A DNA stretch of 64,000 nt, from contig NZ_JAGGKB010000001.1 of NCBI RefSeq assembly GCF_017873335.1, positions 620,001 through 684,000 of the forward strand, written 5' to 3'. The DNA comes from Thermococcus stetteri. Lineage in GTDB: Archaea; Methanobacteriota_B; Thermococci; Thermococcales; Thermococcaceae. Positions within the stretch are counted from its first letter, which is position 1. Each line of letters starts with the position of its first letter. The notes beneath the pieces are model-generated. The model searched no databases, was not told where the DNA came from, and saw only the letters and a program-made list of their open reading frames with translations. The position numbers were made by a program, and so were the translations under genes. Below are positions 18,441 through 26,939 of the stretch, in pieces.

Positions 18441-19152
18441 TCAGACACCGGCATACTCCCTTTTAAGGGTCTCAAGGAACCTCTCAACATCAGTTTCAAA
18501 GTTTCCGCCGATAAAGTACGTCCCCCTGTCTGTTACGAGGATTACATACCGGGTTTTGAAGGGTTCCACATTCACCAGGGTCCCCCATTAAGATACCAAC
18601 TGCTAAGTAGTACCAGGGGTTTTCCATTCCGATACTAACGACATACAGCGAGACCAGCAGGCCAACTAGGAAAGAGGAAACAGTAATGAGGATTCTTCGT
18701 TCGGGGAAGACAAACGACAGCAGGGGGAGAATACCCCAGTATATCCAGCCGAGCCACGTAAAGGCCCAATCCGGCTTCTTTTTCAAACCCAGTATTCCAA
18801 CGGAGACCAACAGAACGGTAAATAATACTGCCCTCTTCTTGTAGTACCGTATGGGTGGGAGCCTATCGGCCGATTCGAGATCAACGATCTCCCGCACTTC
18901 ACCCAACTCCACATTTTCTCGGATTAGCCTAAGGGGCCACCCCCATTCAATTTCCAGCCTTCCATCTTCAAGTTTTATTTTCCTCCCAAAAAGTGATGTT
19001 GGTAGGAAAATCCAGAACAGGAGACCCGAAGCAATGCTGAGGGTCTCGTTGTTGAGAAGTAGGGACAGCAGGGTACTTCCCCCGATTGCCAATATAAGCA
19101 GATCGTCAACCCAAAGGCCAAAGACGTACATACTCCTCACCCAGGACATCAT
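18441..19152 (-). pseudogene. Frameshifted PH-like membrane protein gene
   Basis: The first 570 bases encode two or three spans, a soluble strand-rich part (GRKIKLEDGRLEIEWGWPLR) and more spans, ending at ...YLAVGILMG. There the frame breaks in a five-base homopolymer (C5 on the plus strand, 18582-18586). The uninterrupted frame instead stops at 18496 after an uncharacteristic tail (NPRNRQGDVLYRRKL). Dropping one G restores TLVNVEPFKTRYVILVTDRG and GGNFETDVERFLETLKREYAGV, a typical PH-domain ending, with the stop at 18441 one base from the Tfx-like ATG. Intact length would be 236 aa. Either a real pseudogene or a base-call error. Confidence 0.75.
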
Positions 19153-19206
19153 CTGAACATGCTATTTTTGTCAACCTTAGTAAGTTGACTTTTTCTTTTT
19201 AACAAG

Positions 19207-19234
19207 CCCCGCCCTTCAGGGCGGGGAGGAGGTC
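19207..19234 (+). mobile_element. Orphan IS200/IS605-type right-end palindrome
   Basis: CCCCGCCCTTCAGGGCGGGG forms a near-perfect hairpin (19207-19226) followed by AGGAGGTC. The same CGCCCT-CAGGGCGGGGAGGAGGTCAGA sequence occurs inverted at 55701-55727, where it borders a larger element. Such GC palindromes end thermococcal IS200/IS605 elements (established knowledge, recalled). No transposase gene is adjacent, so this is a solo end or excision scar. Confidence 0.6.
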
Positions 19235-19298
19235 AGAAGGTATTTGAGCTTTTCGACAGGCTTAAATTATCCCGCTCACTTCCCTATGTGGTGATGTT

Positions 19299-20088
19299 AT
19301 GTCCCTTGAGGAGCTCTACCAATACCTAAACTGGCGGATGAACCCAGCGGACGAGAGGGCGCGGGAGAGGTTCGAGAGGATAAGGAGTTTTTTGAGTCAA
19401 TTTCGGATAGGCTCCCACAGGAAGGCAGGGTACTCGACATCTGCGCCGGTACTGGGGGGCAGGCGTTGCCCTTGCAAAAGCAACAGGTGCAAAGCTCCTA
19501 ACGGTCCTCGACGCCAGGAAAGACGACCTTGAGCTCGCCAGTGAGTGGCTCAAAATCGCTGATATAAACCCCAAACTCAATCTCGTCCAGGGTGATGCGA
19601 GAGAGGTAGCGAAGCTCGTGGGCGAGCACGACGTTGCAGTCCTCTGGGGCTACACGATGCCGCACTTCGATCCCTTTGATGCCGTGAGGCTCTTCGCGAA
19701 CGTTGCGTCCATCCTGAGCGATGACGGCGTTTTCATCATAGAGGATATGGACAGGGTCTACTGGATTCTCTACCGCGCCGGATACAAAAAGTTCCTCATC
19801 GAGGGGCGGAGGGAGAACTACACCATAGCCTCGATGCACGAGGGCTACGACTTCGTGAGGGGAACTTTTAAGAGGGGCTACTACATCCGTCCCGGATTCA
19901 AAAAGATAAGCGACGTTGATGTTCACTACTGGGATTTGGCCACTCAGCTCGCCATTGGTAGCGTTTTCTTCAAGAAAGCTGAATTGATAACTCAGGAGGA
20001 ACACGAGAAAAAAGTTGGGGACATCCTGCTCTTCAGAAAGCCGAGAAAGGAAATAGCGGGGAAAATTCTTGAGGATTACAGTGTGTAG
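19299..20088 (+). pseudogene. Frameshifted SAM-dependent methyltransferase gene
   Basis: N-terminus MSLEELYQYLNWRMNPADER is in frame one. After ...RFERI the sense moves to another frame at AA 19382-19383 (one more A gives KEFFESISDRLPQEGRVLDI). It moves again at the G6 run 19454-19459 (a seventh G gives CAGTGGAGVALAKATGAKLL). The last part reads on to 20088 (LNLVQGDAREVAKLVG ... VLWGYTMPHFDPFDAV). Corrected length is 263 aa with intact motif I (LDICAGTGGAG) and the acidic loop (VLDARKDD). Two single-base deletions in homopolymers. Converges on the nitrilase gene with a 13-bp overlap. Confidence 0.8.
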
Positions 20089-20870
20089 TACTGTGGCCTC
20101 CTGTCCTTGAAGATGTCGTTCATCTCGTTTATCCTCTTGTCCCTCGCCAGCGAGAGGTCTATCTCCACTACTCCGACTTCCTCCTTATCCTCGCTTCCCA
20201 TAGCTAAAACTTCAGCCTTCGGCGAGGCTATCGTGCTCTTCCCTATGAACCTCAGCCCGAACTCCTCCCCGATCCTGTTGGCGGTTATCGTGTAAACGCG
20301 ATTCTCAAGGGCCCTTATCGGCATGGCCCTCGGGGCGTAGGGCATGACGAGGTTGCTCGGGTGGGCTATGATGTCAGCGCCCTTGAGGGCGAGCGTCCTC
20401 GCGCTCTCGGGGAAGAACCAGTCGAAGCATATCATGACGCCGACCTTCGCTATGCCGATGTTGAAGACGTGGAATCCGAGGTTTCCGGGCTTGAAGAAGA
20501 GCTTCTCCCTGTTGAAGAGGTGCACCTTCCGGTACTTCCCAATGTAGCCCCAGCCGACCGGGCCGACTACAACCGCGGAGTTGTAGAGGTTGCCCTTCTC
20601 GTCCTTCTCGGCCGTTCCCGCCACTATGAAGACCTCAAGCTCTTTCGCGAGCTCGACCAAGAACTCCGTCGTCGGGCCGTCTGGGATTTGGCCCGCGACC
20701 TCCTCCACCTCCTCCCGGCTCCTGAAGTTGTAGCCGGTGTCGAACAGCTCTGGCAGGACTATGAGCTTGGCCTCCTTATCAGCGGCCTCCCTTATCAGCT
20801 CCTCAGCCTTGGAGTAGTTGAGCTCCGGCTCGAGAAAGACTGGCTTCATCTGGACGTAGGCGACTTTCAT
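20076..20870 (-). CDS. Nitrilase/carbon-nitrogen hydrolase
   Basis: 264 aa, the size of the characterised Pyrococcus nitrilases (~262 aa). Catalytic triad visible: Glu in LIVLPELFDTGYNF, Lys in GKYRKVHLFNRE, Cys in VGVMICFDWFFPESAR. The ATG at 20870 is preceded by AGGTGATACG; an upstream in-frame ATG at 20912 lacks a site. Hydrolyses nitriles or amides to acids and ammonia in the cytoplasm. Monocistronic. Confidence 0.92.
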   Translation of the reverse strand: MKVAYVQMKPVFLEPELNYSKAEELIREAADKEAKLIVLPELFDTGYNFRSREEVEEVAGQIPDGPTTEFLVELAKELEVFIVAGTAEKDEKGNLYNSAVVVGPVGWGYIGKYRKVHLFNREKLFFKPGNLGFHVFNIGIAKVGVMICFDWFFPESARTLALKGADIIAHPSNLVMPYAPRAMPIRALENRVYTITANRIGEEFGLRFIGKSTIASPKAEVLAMGSEDKEEVGVVEIDLSLARDKRINEMNDIFKDRRPQYYTL

Positions 20871-20920
20871 CGTATCACCTAATAGAAATACCGCCCCGAA
20901 GTTGATAAACATGATGGGTT

Positions 20921-21180
20921 CGTACCTTCAGAACATTCCAGATTTATCAGGAGTCAATGCCATTCATTCCAAGTTTTTAGGTGTTTTTAACAATAATGCG
21001 TTAGTTTCCACAACGCATTAGACCTTTTAACGAATTTAAATTCCTTAAACATCAAGAAACCCAACGAAAACATCGGTGATATACCCAACGAAAACGGCCA
21101 TTAAAACACATCTATGCCCTAAAAGAGACCATCTAACAGCCCTTCCGGATACGAAAACTCCCGCAGGCCAAAAGGAAAAA
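20921..21180. other. Intergenic region without a gene
   Basis: About 300 AT-rich bases between the nitrilase start and the eL41 promoter region, with stops in all frames. Contains the inverted repeat at 20994-21020 and a 13-base direct repeat ACCCAACGAAAAC at 21059-21071 and 21083-21095 (24-base period). Confidence 0.7.
20994..21020. repeat. Perfect 9-bp inverted repeat
   Basis: TAATGCGTT and AACGCATTA (20994-21002, 21012-21020) flank a 9-base loop. No T-run follows, so it is not an ordinary terminator. Possible regulator site between the divergent nitrilase and eL41 genes. Confidence 0.6.
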
Positions 21181-21230
21181 CCTTAAAAACTCTCCTCCAG
21201 AGGTCGGCTCAGGAAAAGGAGGTGACGATC

Positions 21231-21344
21231 ATGAAGCGCAGACCGAGGAAGTGGAAGAAGAAGGGAAGGATGAGGTGGAAGTGGATCAAGAAGAGGATTA
21301 GGAGGCTCAAGAGGCAGCGCAGGAAGGAGCGCGGACTTATCTGA
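21231..21344 (+). CDS. rpl41e: Ribosomal protein eL41
   Basis: 37 codons starting [18 protein letters not shown] and ending RRKERGLI. It is a single very basic helix (Arg/Lys and Trp rich) of the size and composition of eL41, the smallest ribosomal protein, which bridges the two subunits. An ideal GGAGGTGACGATC site precedes the ATG. Too short for most gene finders. Just upstream of the phosphoesterase gene and likely cotranscribed. Confidence 0.9.
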
Positions 21345-21359
21345 CGCTCCGGTGGTTCT

Positions 21360-22010
21360 ATGCATCTTTTTTCTGGACTCCAACTTCTTTCCCTTGAGCT
21401 TAAGACTTCCCGCGGAAAAGTCCTCGTTTTCGCCGACCCCCACATAGGCTTCGAGCTTTCAAGGGGGCTTCGAGTACGGACGGGTTTCGAAGAGGCTCTG
21501 GCTCAGTTCGTCCTGGAGGGGAATCCGGACGTTCTCATAATTCTCGGAGACCTCAAAGAGCCCCTGGGCCTAAGCTTTAGGCTCAGAGAGATGCTCCTCC
21601 GGTTCTTCTCAGCTGTTAAGGACATCGAGGTGGTGATCACGAAGGGCAACCACGACGGCAGGATAGAGGAGGTCGCCGGCAGGTTTCAAAACGTGAGCGT
21701 TGTCGATCATTATCTCCTCGACGAGAAACTCTTCCTCCACGGGCACACCAGACTGCCCGAGAGGGAGTTCAAAGAGGTCTTCCTCGGCCACGCCCACCCG
21801 GCTTACACATTCAAGAGCGGGGGAATGGCAAAGAAGGTCAAGGTCTTTGCCAGAGTCGGGAAGTTCCTCGTTCTGCCGACGATCAACCCGTACATAGAGG
21901 GCTTCGACGTAAGAGAGGGCTTGAGGCTCGTCCCGTTCCTCAGGGGCTCTTCGGAGGCAGAGTTATTTTTGCCCGAAGGAGTTTATGTTGGTAGGGTAAA
22001 GGTTTATTAA
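21360..22010 (+). CDS. SbcD/Mre11-related metallophosphoesterase
   Basis: 216 aa calcineurin-like phosphoesterase. Metal ligands appear in order: FADPHIGFE (D-x-H), IILGDLKEP (G-D), TKGNHDGRIEE (G-N-H-D), LHGHTRLP and FLGHAHPAY (G-H-x-H). This is the short archaeal SbcD-related family of unknown substrate. Starts 15 bases after the eL41 stop, ATG at 21360 directly after GGTGGTTCT. Confidence 0.85.
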   Translation: MHLFSGLQLLSLELKTSRGKVLVFADPHIGFELSRGLRVRTGFEEALAQFVLEGNPDVLIILGDLKEPLGLSFRLREMLLRFFSAVKDIEVVITKGNHDGRIEEVAGRFQNVSVVDHYLLDEKLFLHGHTRLPEREFKEVFLGHAHPAYTFKSGGMAKKVKVFARVGKFLVLPTINPYIEGFDVREGLRLVPFLRGSSEAELFLPEGVYVGRVKVY

Positions 22011-22064
22011 GGGACATGAAGATACCTCTTCATAGGTGTGAGAAACGGTTGTCAGGTGAGCCGG

Positions 22065-22397
22065 ATGAGAGATGCTTATGAAAAGCTCGAAGCACTCCTC
22101 AGGTCTTTGGGAGTTAAGAAGACTGAACTCAAGATTTACAAGCTCCTCCTTGAGAAGAAGCGCCCGATGAGGGTAACCGAGATAGTTGATGAACTCGGAA
22201 TAAGCGAGCGCTCTGTCAGAGAGCACGTTCTGAACCTCTACAGGAAAGGAATGCTGAAGAGAGAGCTTATCCAGCAGGGCTGGCTCGGGTACACCTACAC
22301 AGCGGTCTCCCCCTCAGAGCTTCTCTCCAGAATAAAGCAGAACATCCTAGAAAAAATAAACGAGCTGGAAATGGAGCTCAGAGAGGCTAAGAACTGA
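22065..22397 (+). CDS. TrmB-like winged-helix regulator
   Basis: 110 aa. ATG at 22065 follows CAGGTGAGCCGG; a GTG nine codons earlier has no site. Winged helix: KKTELKIYKLLLEKKRPMRV, TEIVDELGISERSVREHVLN, LYRKGMLKRELIQ. A C-terminal coiled coil (KQNILEKINELEMELREAK) would mediate dimerisation. Resembles the DNA-binding part of TrmB-family sugar regulators without a sugar domain. Target unknown. The 3' end overlaps the convergent peptidase gene by 11 bases. Confidence 0.8.
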   Translation: MRDAYEKLEALLRSLGVKKTELKIYKLLLEKKRPMRVTEIVDELGISERSVREHVLNLYRKGMLKRELIQQGWLGYTYTAVSPSELLSRIKQNILEKINELEMELREAKN

Positions 22398-24072
22398 GGG
22401 CTACAACGCCCGCCTTTTCAAGGATCCCGATAAGTTTCTCCAGCTTTTTCCTCTTGATGCTCCTGTATTCCTCCCCAAGCGTCCGATACACCTTTTCCTC
22501 GGAAAGAAGCTCCCCGAGCATTACGAGCTCGTGGAGGTGCGTCGTAATTGCCCTCTCCTCCGTCAGCTTCTTGAATTCTTCAACACTATTGGGCACTTTG
22601 GTCCTGATTAAGCGTTCGGATATCAATCCCCTCTCCTTCCACTCGAGCCACGGGTTTAACCTCTCATTCGCCTCTACATCAAGTTCTAGCCCCAAAAACT
22701 CCGCATCCCTCGCAAAGCCTCTCCTTACAAGCTCTTCACTTTCCTCAGGTTCGATGCGCATTCCGATTTCCCCGAGGACTTTTCTGGAGTAACCCTTCGC
22801 AAGCCCCTTAAGGCGGCCCTTTTCTCCCTCAGAAAGGAACAAGACCGCCGAGAGAACTGCCCTCCCTATTATGCCCACAGTTTCTCTGCTTATCTTGTCT
22901 ATTGTGTCGCCGCTCGAGTGGTAGAACCTGTCAGGCCACGTTATCAGCATGACCGAGGGTACGCCGAAGAAGTTGAAGATGTCGTGGTCGCTTCCCATCT
23001 CGTACGGGTATGCCCTGAAGGGCATCGCCGGAAGAGCGCTTCCCGAGAAGCTCTTTCCCTTCGAATTGCTCATCTCAAGGGCGACCTCCAGCGCTCCGGA
23101 AATCACAGAGAACCTGGAGAGCGGTGTCCTCACGAGCATTAGGGTGGATCCAGAGCGGTCGATACTTCCAGCAACCATATCAAGGTTTATACCGGTGTAA
23201 TACTCCCCAACGCCCCTCTTTTCAATGAACGCCTGGCTCCCGTGGTACTCAGGAATCCAAAGGAAAGCGTAGCCGAGCCTTCCATCTTCCCGATTTGAGA
23301 GAACCCTAGCCAGCTCAAGGAGCATCGCACTCCCGCTGGCGTTGTCGTTCGCCCCCGGTGTTGGATGGCATATGTGGGCAGTGAAGAGAATGTACGGGGG
23401 TTCGCCAACTTCAGCGTAGACCATCGGGAGGGTTTCAGAGGTTTTTATCTCAGTCTGGACCGCACCCTTAACTCTCACGCCTCCAGAAAGCGCCTTCCCA
23501 ACTAGATCCTTGGCAACAACTTCCGGGACGGCAAAAGCTGGGATGTGCGCCCATTCAAGATCCTCTTTGGTCAGGAACAGGCCTATGTACGGGTAAAACT
23601 CTCCAGTGCCCTCCCTGTAGGCTATGAAAGCAGTCGCTCCGGCTTCATTGGCCTTCCTGTAAGCGTCCCTCCAGTCCTTCCCAACGAGGACAACCTTCCC
23701 CTCTGCCCTCTCCCAGTCCTCTTCCCGGAGAATCGGGAGTATCTCCCCCTCGACCTCTCCAGGTGGGGAGTGGGCCATCACAAGGAGCGGGCTTTCCGCC
23801 GTTGTGAGTGTCCTCCCAGGGATCTCGAGACGGCCCTCAATGAGCTCCCATGCTATCGGTGAGGGGAGCGTTAGGTGCCAGCGTTTGCCATCGTACTCGT
23901 CCTTGAGTAGTTCTGCATCCAGTCCCATATGGGACAGTTCTTCAAGGACGTATTCGGCGGCTTCTACAAGGCCTCTCGATCCCTGTATCCTGTGGAAGCG
24001 GGAGATGCTGGCTATCCAGTTTAAGACATTATCGGGACTAAACCCGGCACTTTCACTTAAGAAGCGCTCCAT
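22387..24072 (-). CDS. M28-family zinc aminopeptidase with PA-like insert
   Basis: 561 aa. Zinc-site motifs: TAHICHPTPGANDNASGSAM (His, Asp), PEYHGSQAF (Glu), INLDMVAG (Asp) and MGSDHDIFN (His). Before the catalytic core, residues ~100-200 look like a protease-associated domain (GKVVLVGKDWRDAYRKANEA). The C-terminal ~130 residues include a winged-helix-like tail. No signal peptide, so cytoplasmic. The ATG at 24072 has GGTGA five bases upstream, better than the GTGs at 24084/24081. Releases amino-terminal residues from peptides. Confidence 0.85.
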   Translation of the reverse strand: MERFLSESAGFSPDNVLNWIASISRFHRIQGSRGLVEAAEYVLEELSHMGLDAELLKDEYDGKRWHLTLPSPIAWELIEGRLEIPGRTLTTAESPLLVMAHSPPGEVEGEILPILREEDWERAEGKVVLVGKDWRDAYRKANEAGATAFIAYREGTGEFYPYIGLFLTKEDLEWAHIPAFAVPEVVAKDLVGKALSGGVRVKGAVQTEIKTSETLPMVYAEVGEPPYILFTAHICHPTPGANDNASGSAMLLELARVLSNREDGRLGYAFLWIPEYHGSQAFIEKRGVGEYYTGINLDMVAGSIDRSGSTLMLVRTPLSRFSVISGALEVALEMSNSKGKSFSGSALPAMPFRAYPYEMGSDHDIFNFFGVPSVMLITWPDRFYHSSGDTIDKISRETVGIIGRAVLSAVLFLSEGEKGRLKGLAKGYSRKVLGEIGMRIEPEESEELVRRGFARDAEFLGLELDVEANERLNPWLEWKERGLISERLIRTKVPNSVEEFKKLTEERAITTHLHELVMLGELLSEEKVYRTLGEEYRSIKRKKLEKLIGILEKAGVVALSS

Positions 24073-24118
24073 ACTGTTCACCACAAAAAGTTGGCCGAAA
24101 CGTGTAAAAACTTATCTC

Positions 24119-24556
24119 TCACTGATCCTTGAGCTTGAGCATCTTTGGCGGCTCAAGAGCTTTTAGAGAATTAAGGAGCTCGGGGGGAAGCATTAGTTTG
24201 GTCGTCTGGAGGAATTCGAGGTACTCCCTTTCGAAAGATGCCTCCGCTTCCCGAGCCTCTTCTTCGCTTTCCCCAGCAGGAGGTGCAACCTCGGCCTTTT
24301 TAGAGGCCTCTTCGGGCTCAAGCTTTTCCGCCACTATGAGGCTCTTGGCTATCATTTCACTCCTGTCCCGGAGTCCCTGCTCCCTGCCCTTCCTATAGGC
24401 CTCCTTCACAAGGTCGTAGATTCCAAGCTCTTCCGCCTGCTTGTACAGCTCTTCCCTCCGTTTTCTCACCCACTCTGCCCACTCACTGTGTCCCTTCAGC
24501 CCAATGAAATAGCCGAAGCTGTAGGCCTCTTTAACAAGCTGCTTCCTGTCGGTCAT
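24119..24556 (-). CDS. KaiC-associated helical protein
   Basis: 145 aa, no family recognised. Helical N-terminal half with aromatic/charged pattern (VKEAYSFGYFIGLKGHSEWA), a Glu/Ala-rich linker (residues ~90-112) and a C-terminal helix ending EPPKMLKLKDQ. The ATG overlaps the KaiC stop (ATGA), so it is translationally coupled and probably binds that ATPase. A distant functional analogue of the small partners at 10860-11418. Confidence 0.7.
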   Translation of the reverse strand: MTDRKQLVKEAYSFGYFIGLKGHSEWAEWVRKRREELYKQAEELGIYDLVKEAYRKGREQGLRDRSEMIAKSLIVAEKLEPEEASKKAEVAPPAGESEEEAREAEASFEREYLEFLQTTKLMLPPELLNSLKALEPPKMLKLKDQ

Positions 24557-25266
24557 AACGGGGCCTCCTTGTAAACGGTGATCCCCTCGTTTGTAAAGCG
24601 CATCCTCTTGAGGTTGCTGTCGTGGGGCACTCCCCTCATCTTGAGTATCTGGATCGCCCTGACCATCTGGTAGTTGCGCATGAAGTGGTGGAGAACAATG
24701 ACGCCGTCCGCAAGGTAGTACTCGTCCGTGTACTGATCAGAACTCAGCATCTCTGAGAGGAGGAGCGTCGTTATATCCATAGTACGGAGCTTTCTAACGA
24801 AGCGCCCCAGCTCCCTCTTCTTCCCTTCTGGGTTTGTGACAAAGGACTCAAAAAGACTAAAGGAATCTATGACAACCCTTTGGGCCCCTTCTCTCTTTAT
24901 TATCTCAAGAAGAAGTTTGAAGAGTTCGTCCCAACTAAGCTCCCTATTGGCACCAAGAAGGATCTCACCGAGGTCGTAAAAGATTATCTTCTTTGAATTC
25001 ACGTATTCAAGAATCCCAAGGTTGTATCGAAGCATATCCCTCACAATGATGTCGGGTGTCTCAAAAAGTGCTATGAAGAGGCCCTGTTCATCGTTTTTAG
25101 CACCCTCGGCAAGGAACTGCATTCCCAGTGTGGTCTTTCCGCTTCCAGGGGGTCCGCTCACGAGGTAGACCCTGCCAGGAAGGAGTCCACCACCAATTAA
25201 GTCATCGAGACCTGGAACTCCGCTGGGTATCCTGTCCAAGTTCTTTAAAAGTTCTCCAACGTACAT
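24553..25266 (-). CDS. Single-domain KaiC-like ATPase
   Basis: 237 aa from the ATG at 25266. Walker A is VSGPPGSGKTTLGMQ, Walker B is RVVIDSFSLF, and the ring-forming start is IPSGVPGLDDLIGGGLLPG. A TATA-like TTTAAATA lies 32-39 bases upstream of this ATG, inside the longer frame that begins at 25317, so the short start is preferred. GGGGAA provides a binding site. Signalling ATPase; partner is the overlapping downstream gene. Confidence 0.85.
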   Translation of the reverse strand: MYVGELLKNLDRIPSGVPGLDDLIGGGLLPGRVYLVSGPPGSGKTTLGMQFLAEGAKNDEQGLFIALFETPDIIVRDMLRYNLGILEYVNSKKIIFYDLGEILLGANRELSWDELFKLLLEIIKREGAQRVVIDSFSLFESFVTNPEGKKRELGRFVRKLRTMDITTLLLSEMLSSDQYTDEYYLADGVIVLHHFMRNYQMVRAIQILKMRGVPHDSNLKRMRFTNEGITVYKEAPL

Positions 25267-25297
25267 CGTCTTCCCCTGAATATCATCCACCAGTTTT

Positions 25298-25305
25298 CTA
25301 TTTAA
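25298..25305 (-). promoter_or_regulatory. TATA-like element of KaiC operon
   Basis: On the minus strand this reads TTTAAATA, 32 bases before ATG 25266. It argues for the shorter KaiC start. Confidence 0.45.
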
Positions 25306-25317
25306 ACCCACCGCCAC

Positions 25318-26376
25318 TCAACCCCAGGTCACGTGTCTGTTCACAGCAAAGCGCACAATGAACGAAATTGCTATCCCAACTAGGTTTGCGAGAAGGTAGT
25401 GCACCCCGACTGCCAGGAGGGCAACGTACACCGCCCACTGGACGATGGCACCACTCAGAGCTGCAAGGTGGAAGCTCGCCAGCCTCTGAAGGATAGGTTT
25501 CCTTTTCAAATCCCTGAACGTCCATAGATCGTTCCAGGTGAAGTTGTTGAGGATTGCAAGCTCAGTTGCCAAGATGTTAGAGAGAACCTTGTCCCATCCC
25601 AAGAACCTCACAAACGCCCACAGAAAACCTTCGTTCACGATTATACCGGAGAGACCAACTAGGGAGAACTTCAAGAGCCTGTCTATCTCCCCCTCCCATT
25701 TCATAAGCCTGTAGAGGTGCCTTAGGTAGTTTATTATAGTCCTGCTCCCGAGCTTGCTCTCACCGGCCTTTCTCAGCCCAAAGGTGAAGGGAACTTCCTG
25801 GACTTTATTATAGCGCCCTTTGACCAGTATCTCCATGAGAATCTTAAACCCCACGGGATTAAGCTCAACTCCTTCAACGACCTCTCTTCTGAGGGCAAAA
25901 AAACCACTTACGGGGTCTCTCACGTTCCTGATCTTGGGAAGAGCAACACGCCCGATCATGATTGCTCCCTTGGATATAAGCCTTCTGTACCAGTACCAGT
26001 TTTTAACCGCGCCCCCTGGAACGTACCTGCTGGCTATCGCGATGTCTGCACCATTTTTTATTGCCTCGATAAGCTCAGGAACTTTCTCGGGTGGATGCTG
26101 TAAGTCGGCGTCCATTACTACGAAGATGTCTCCAGAGGCCTCCTGAAACCCTCTGATCACAGCGGAGGATAGCCCCCTCTCCTTGGTTCTTCTGATTACT
26201 TTGATCGGGTACTTCTCCCCAAGTTTCTGGGCAAGCTCCCATGTCCTGTCAGGTGAATCGTCGTCCACTACTACAATCTCATACTCATAACCCTGAAGCG
26301 CTCGCGAGAGCCGTTCAACGATTTCAGGGAGATTCTCCCTTTCGTTGTACGTAGGGATTATAACGCTGATTTTCAC
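25318..26376 (-). CDS. Dolichyl-phosphate mannose synthase with GtrA-type membrane domain
   Basis: 352 aa, the same length as the structurally known P. furiosus enzyme as I recall it. The N-terminal GT2 domain has MKISVIIPTYNERENLPEIV, VVDDDSPDRT and the metal-binding DADLQHPPEKVPE. A loop VRDPVSGFFALRREVVEG follows. Four membrane spans from ~230 form the GtrA-like domain. Transfers mannose from GDP-mannose to dolichyl phosphate at the membrane for glycan assembly. Ends next to the KaiC operon; the region 26377-26449 holds the divergent tRNA promoter. Confidence 0.93.
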   Translation of the reverse strand: MKISVIIPTYNERENLPEIVERLSRALQGYEYEIVVVDDDSPDRTWELAQKLGEKYPIKVIRRTKERGLSSAVIRGFQEASGDIFVVMDADLQHPPEKVPELIEAIKNGADIAIASRYVPGGAVKNWYWYRRLISKGAIMIGRVALPKIRNVRDPVSGFFALRREVVEGVELNPVGFKILMEILVKGRYNKVQEVPFTFGLRKAGESKLGSRTIINYLRHLYRLMKWEGEIDRLLKFSLVGLSGIIVNEGFLWAFVRFLGWDKVLSNILATELAILNNFTWNDLWTFRDLKRKPILQRLASFHLAALSGAIVQWAVYVALLAVGVHYLLANLVGIAISFIVRFAVNRHVTWG

Positions 26377-26410
26377 TTTCCAGCACCCCGCTTTATTTAG
26401 ATAGTCCGTA

Positions 26411-26419
26411 AACTTTATA
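26411..26419 (+). promoter_or_regulatory. TATA box of tRNA-Pro
   Basis: AACTTTATAAG lies about 35 bases before the mature 5' end, a normal spacing for a short tRNA leader. Confidence 0.55.
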
Positions 26420-26449
26420 AGTCCTTTTGGTGCCCTATTATCGGGCAGT

Positions 26450-26527
<78 letters not shown>

Positions 26528-26846
26528 CAGAAACTTTGCTGGGCAAAAGTTTCATCAAAGGATGTAGCTCCTTTTCTAAGAGGTGGATTCAGCTTAGCAT
26601 GATTTTCTCTTTGAAGGGCTGTTTCGAATGTGGAGTGGTTTAACTCTAGAAAATCGGCACCTAAAGGGCGTCAAAGAAAGCATAAATCCTTGACGGATGG
26701 CGGAAGAGTAGTATGCGCTTTTAATGGGTTCATTCTCACAGGGGTTTGACTAACTCAAAGGATTTTTCCAGTACAGTCTCCTAGGCTGGGAAAGAATATC
26801 ATCAATTTAAGCAGTTTTTGAGAGGAGATAACAAAAAAGCCGCTCA
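26528..26846. other. Intergenic region without a gene, with one hairpin
   Basis: About 320 bases with no coding frame. Just after the tRNA, GAAACTTTGC-TGG-GCAAAAGTTTC (26530-26553) forms an inverted repeat with one bulged A. It may be a 3' hairpin or a dispersed repeat. Nothing else recognised. Confidence 0.6.
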
Positions 26847-26939
26847 GTGGTGACCGCTTTCATCACCCATCAGGAGGGCTTGGGCGTCATCATCGCTGGA
26901 CTTAAAAGCCCCTCGGAGTTTTTAACGGTGGTGGTTCAA

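Noticed and set aside
18582-18586. Programmed frameshifting at homopolymers
   Set aside because: Runs are short (2-6 bases), no slippery heptamer or downstream structure is evident, and the positions differ from gene to gene. Decay or base-call error is simpler.
21059-21095. Two 13-bp repeats as a CRISPR
   Set aside because: Only 11 bases separate the copies and the repeat does not resemble thermococcal CRISPR repeats.
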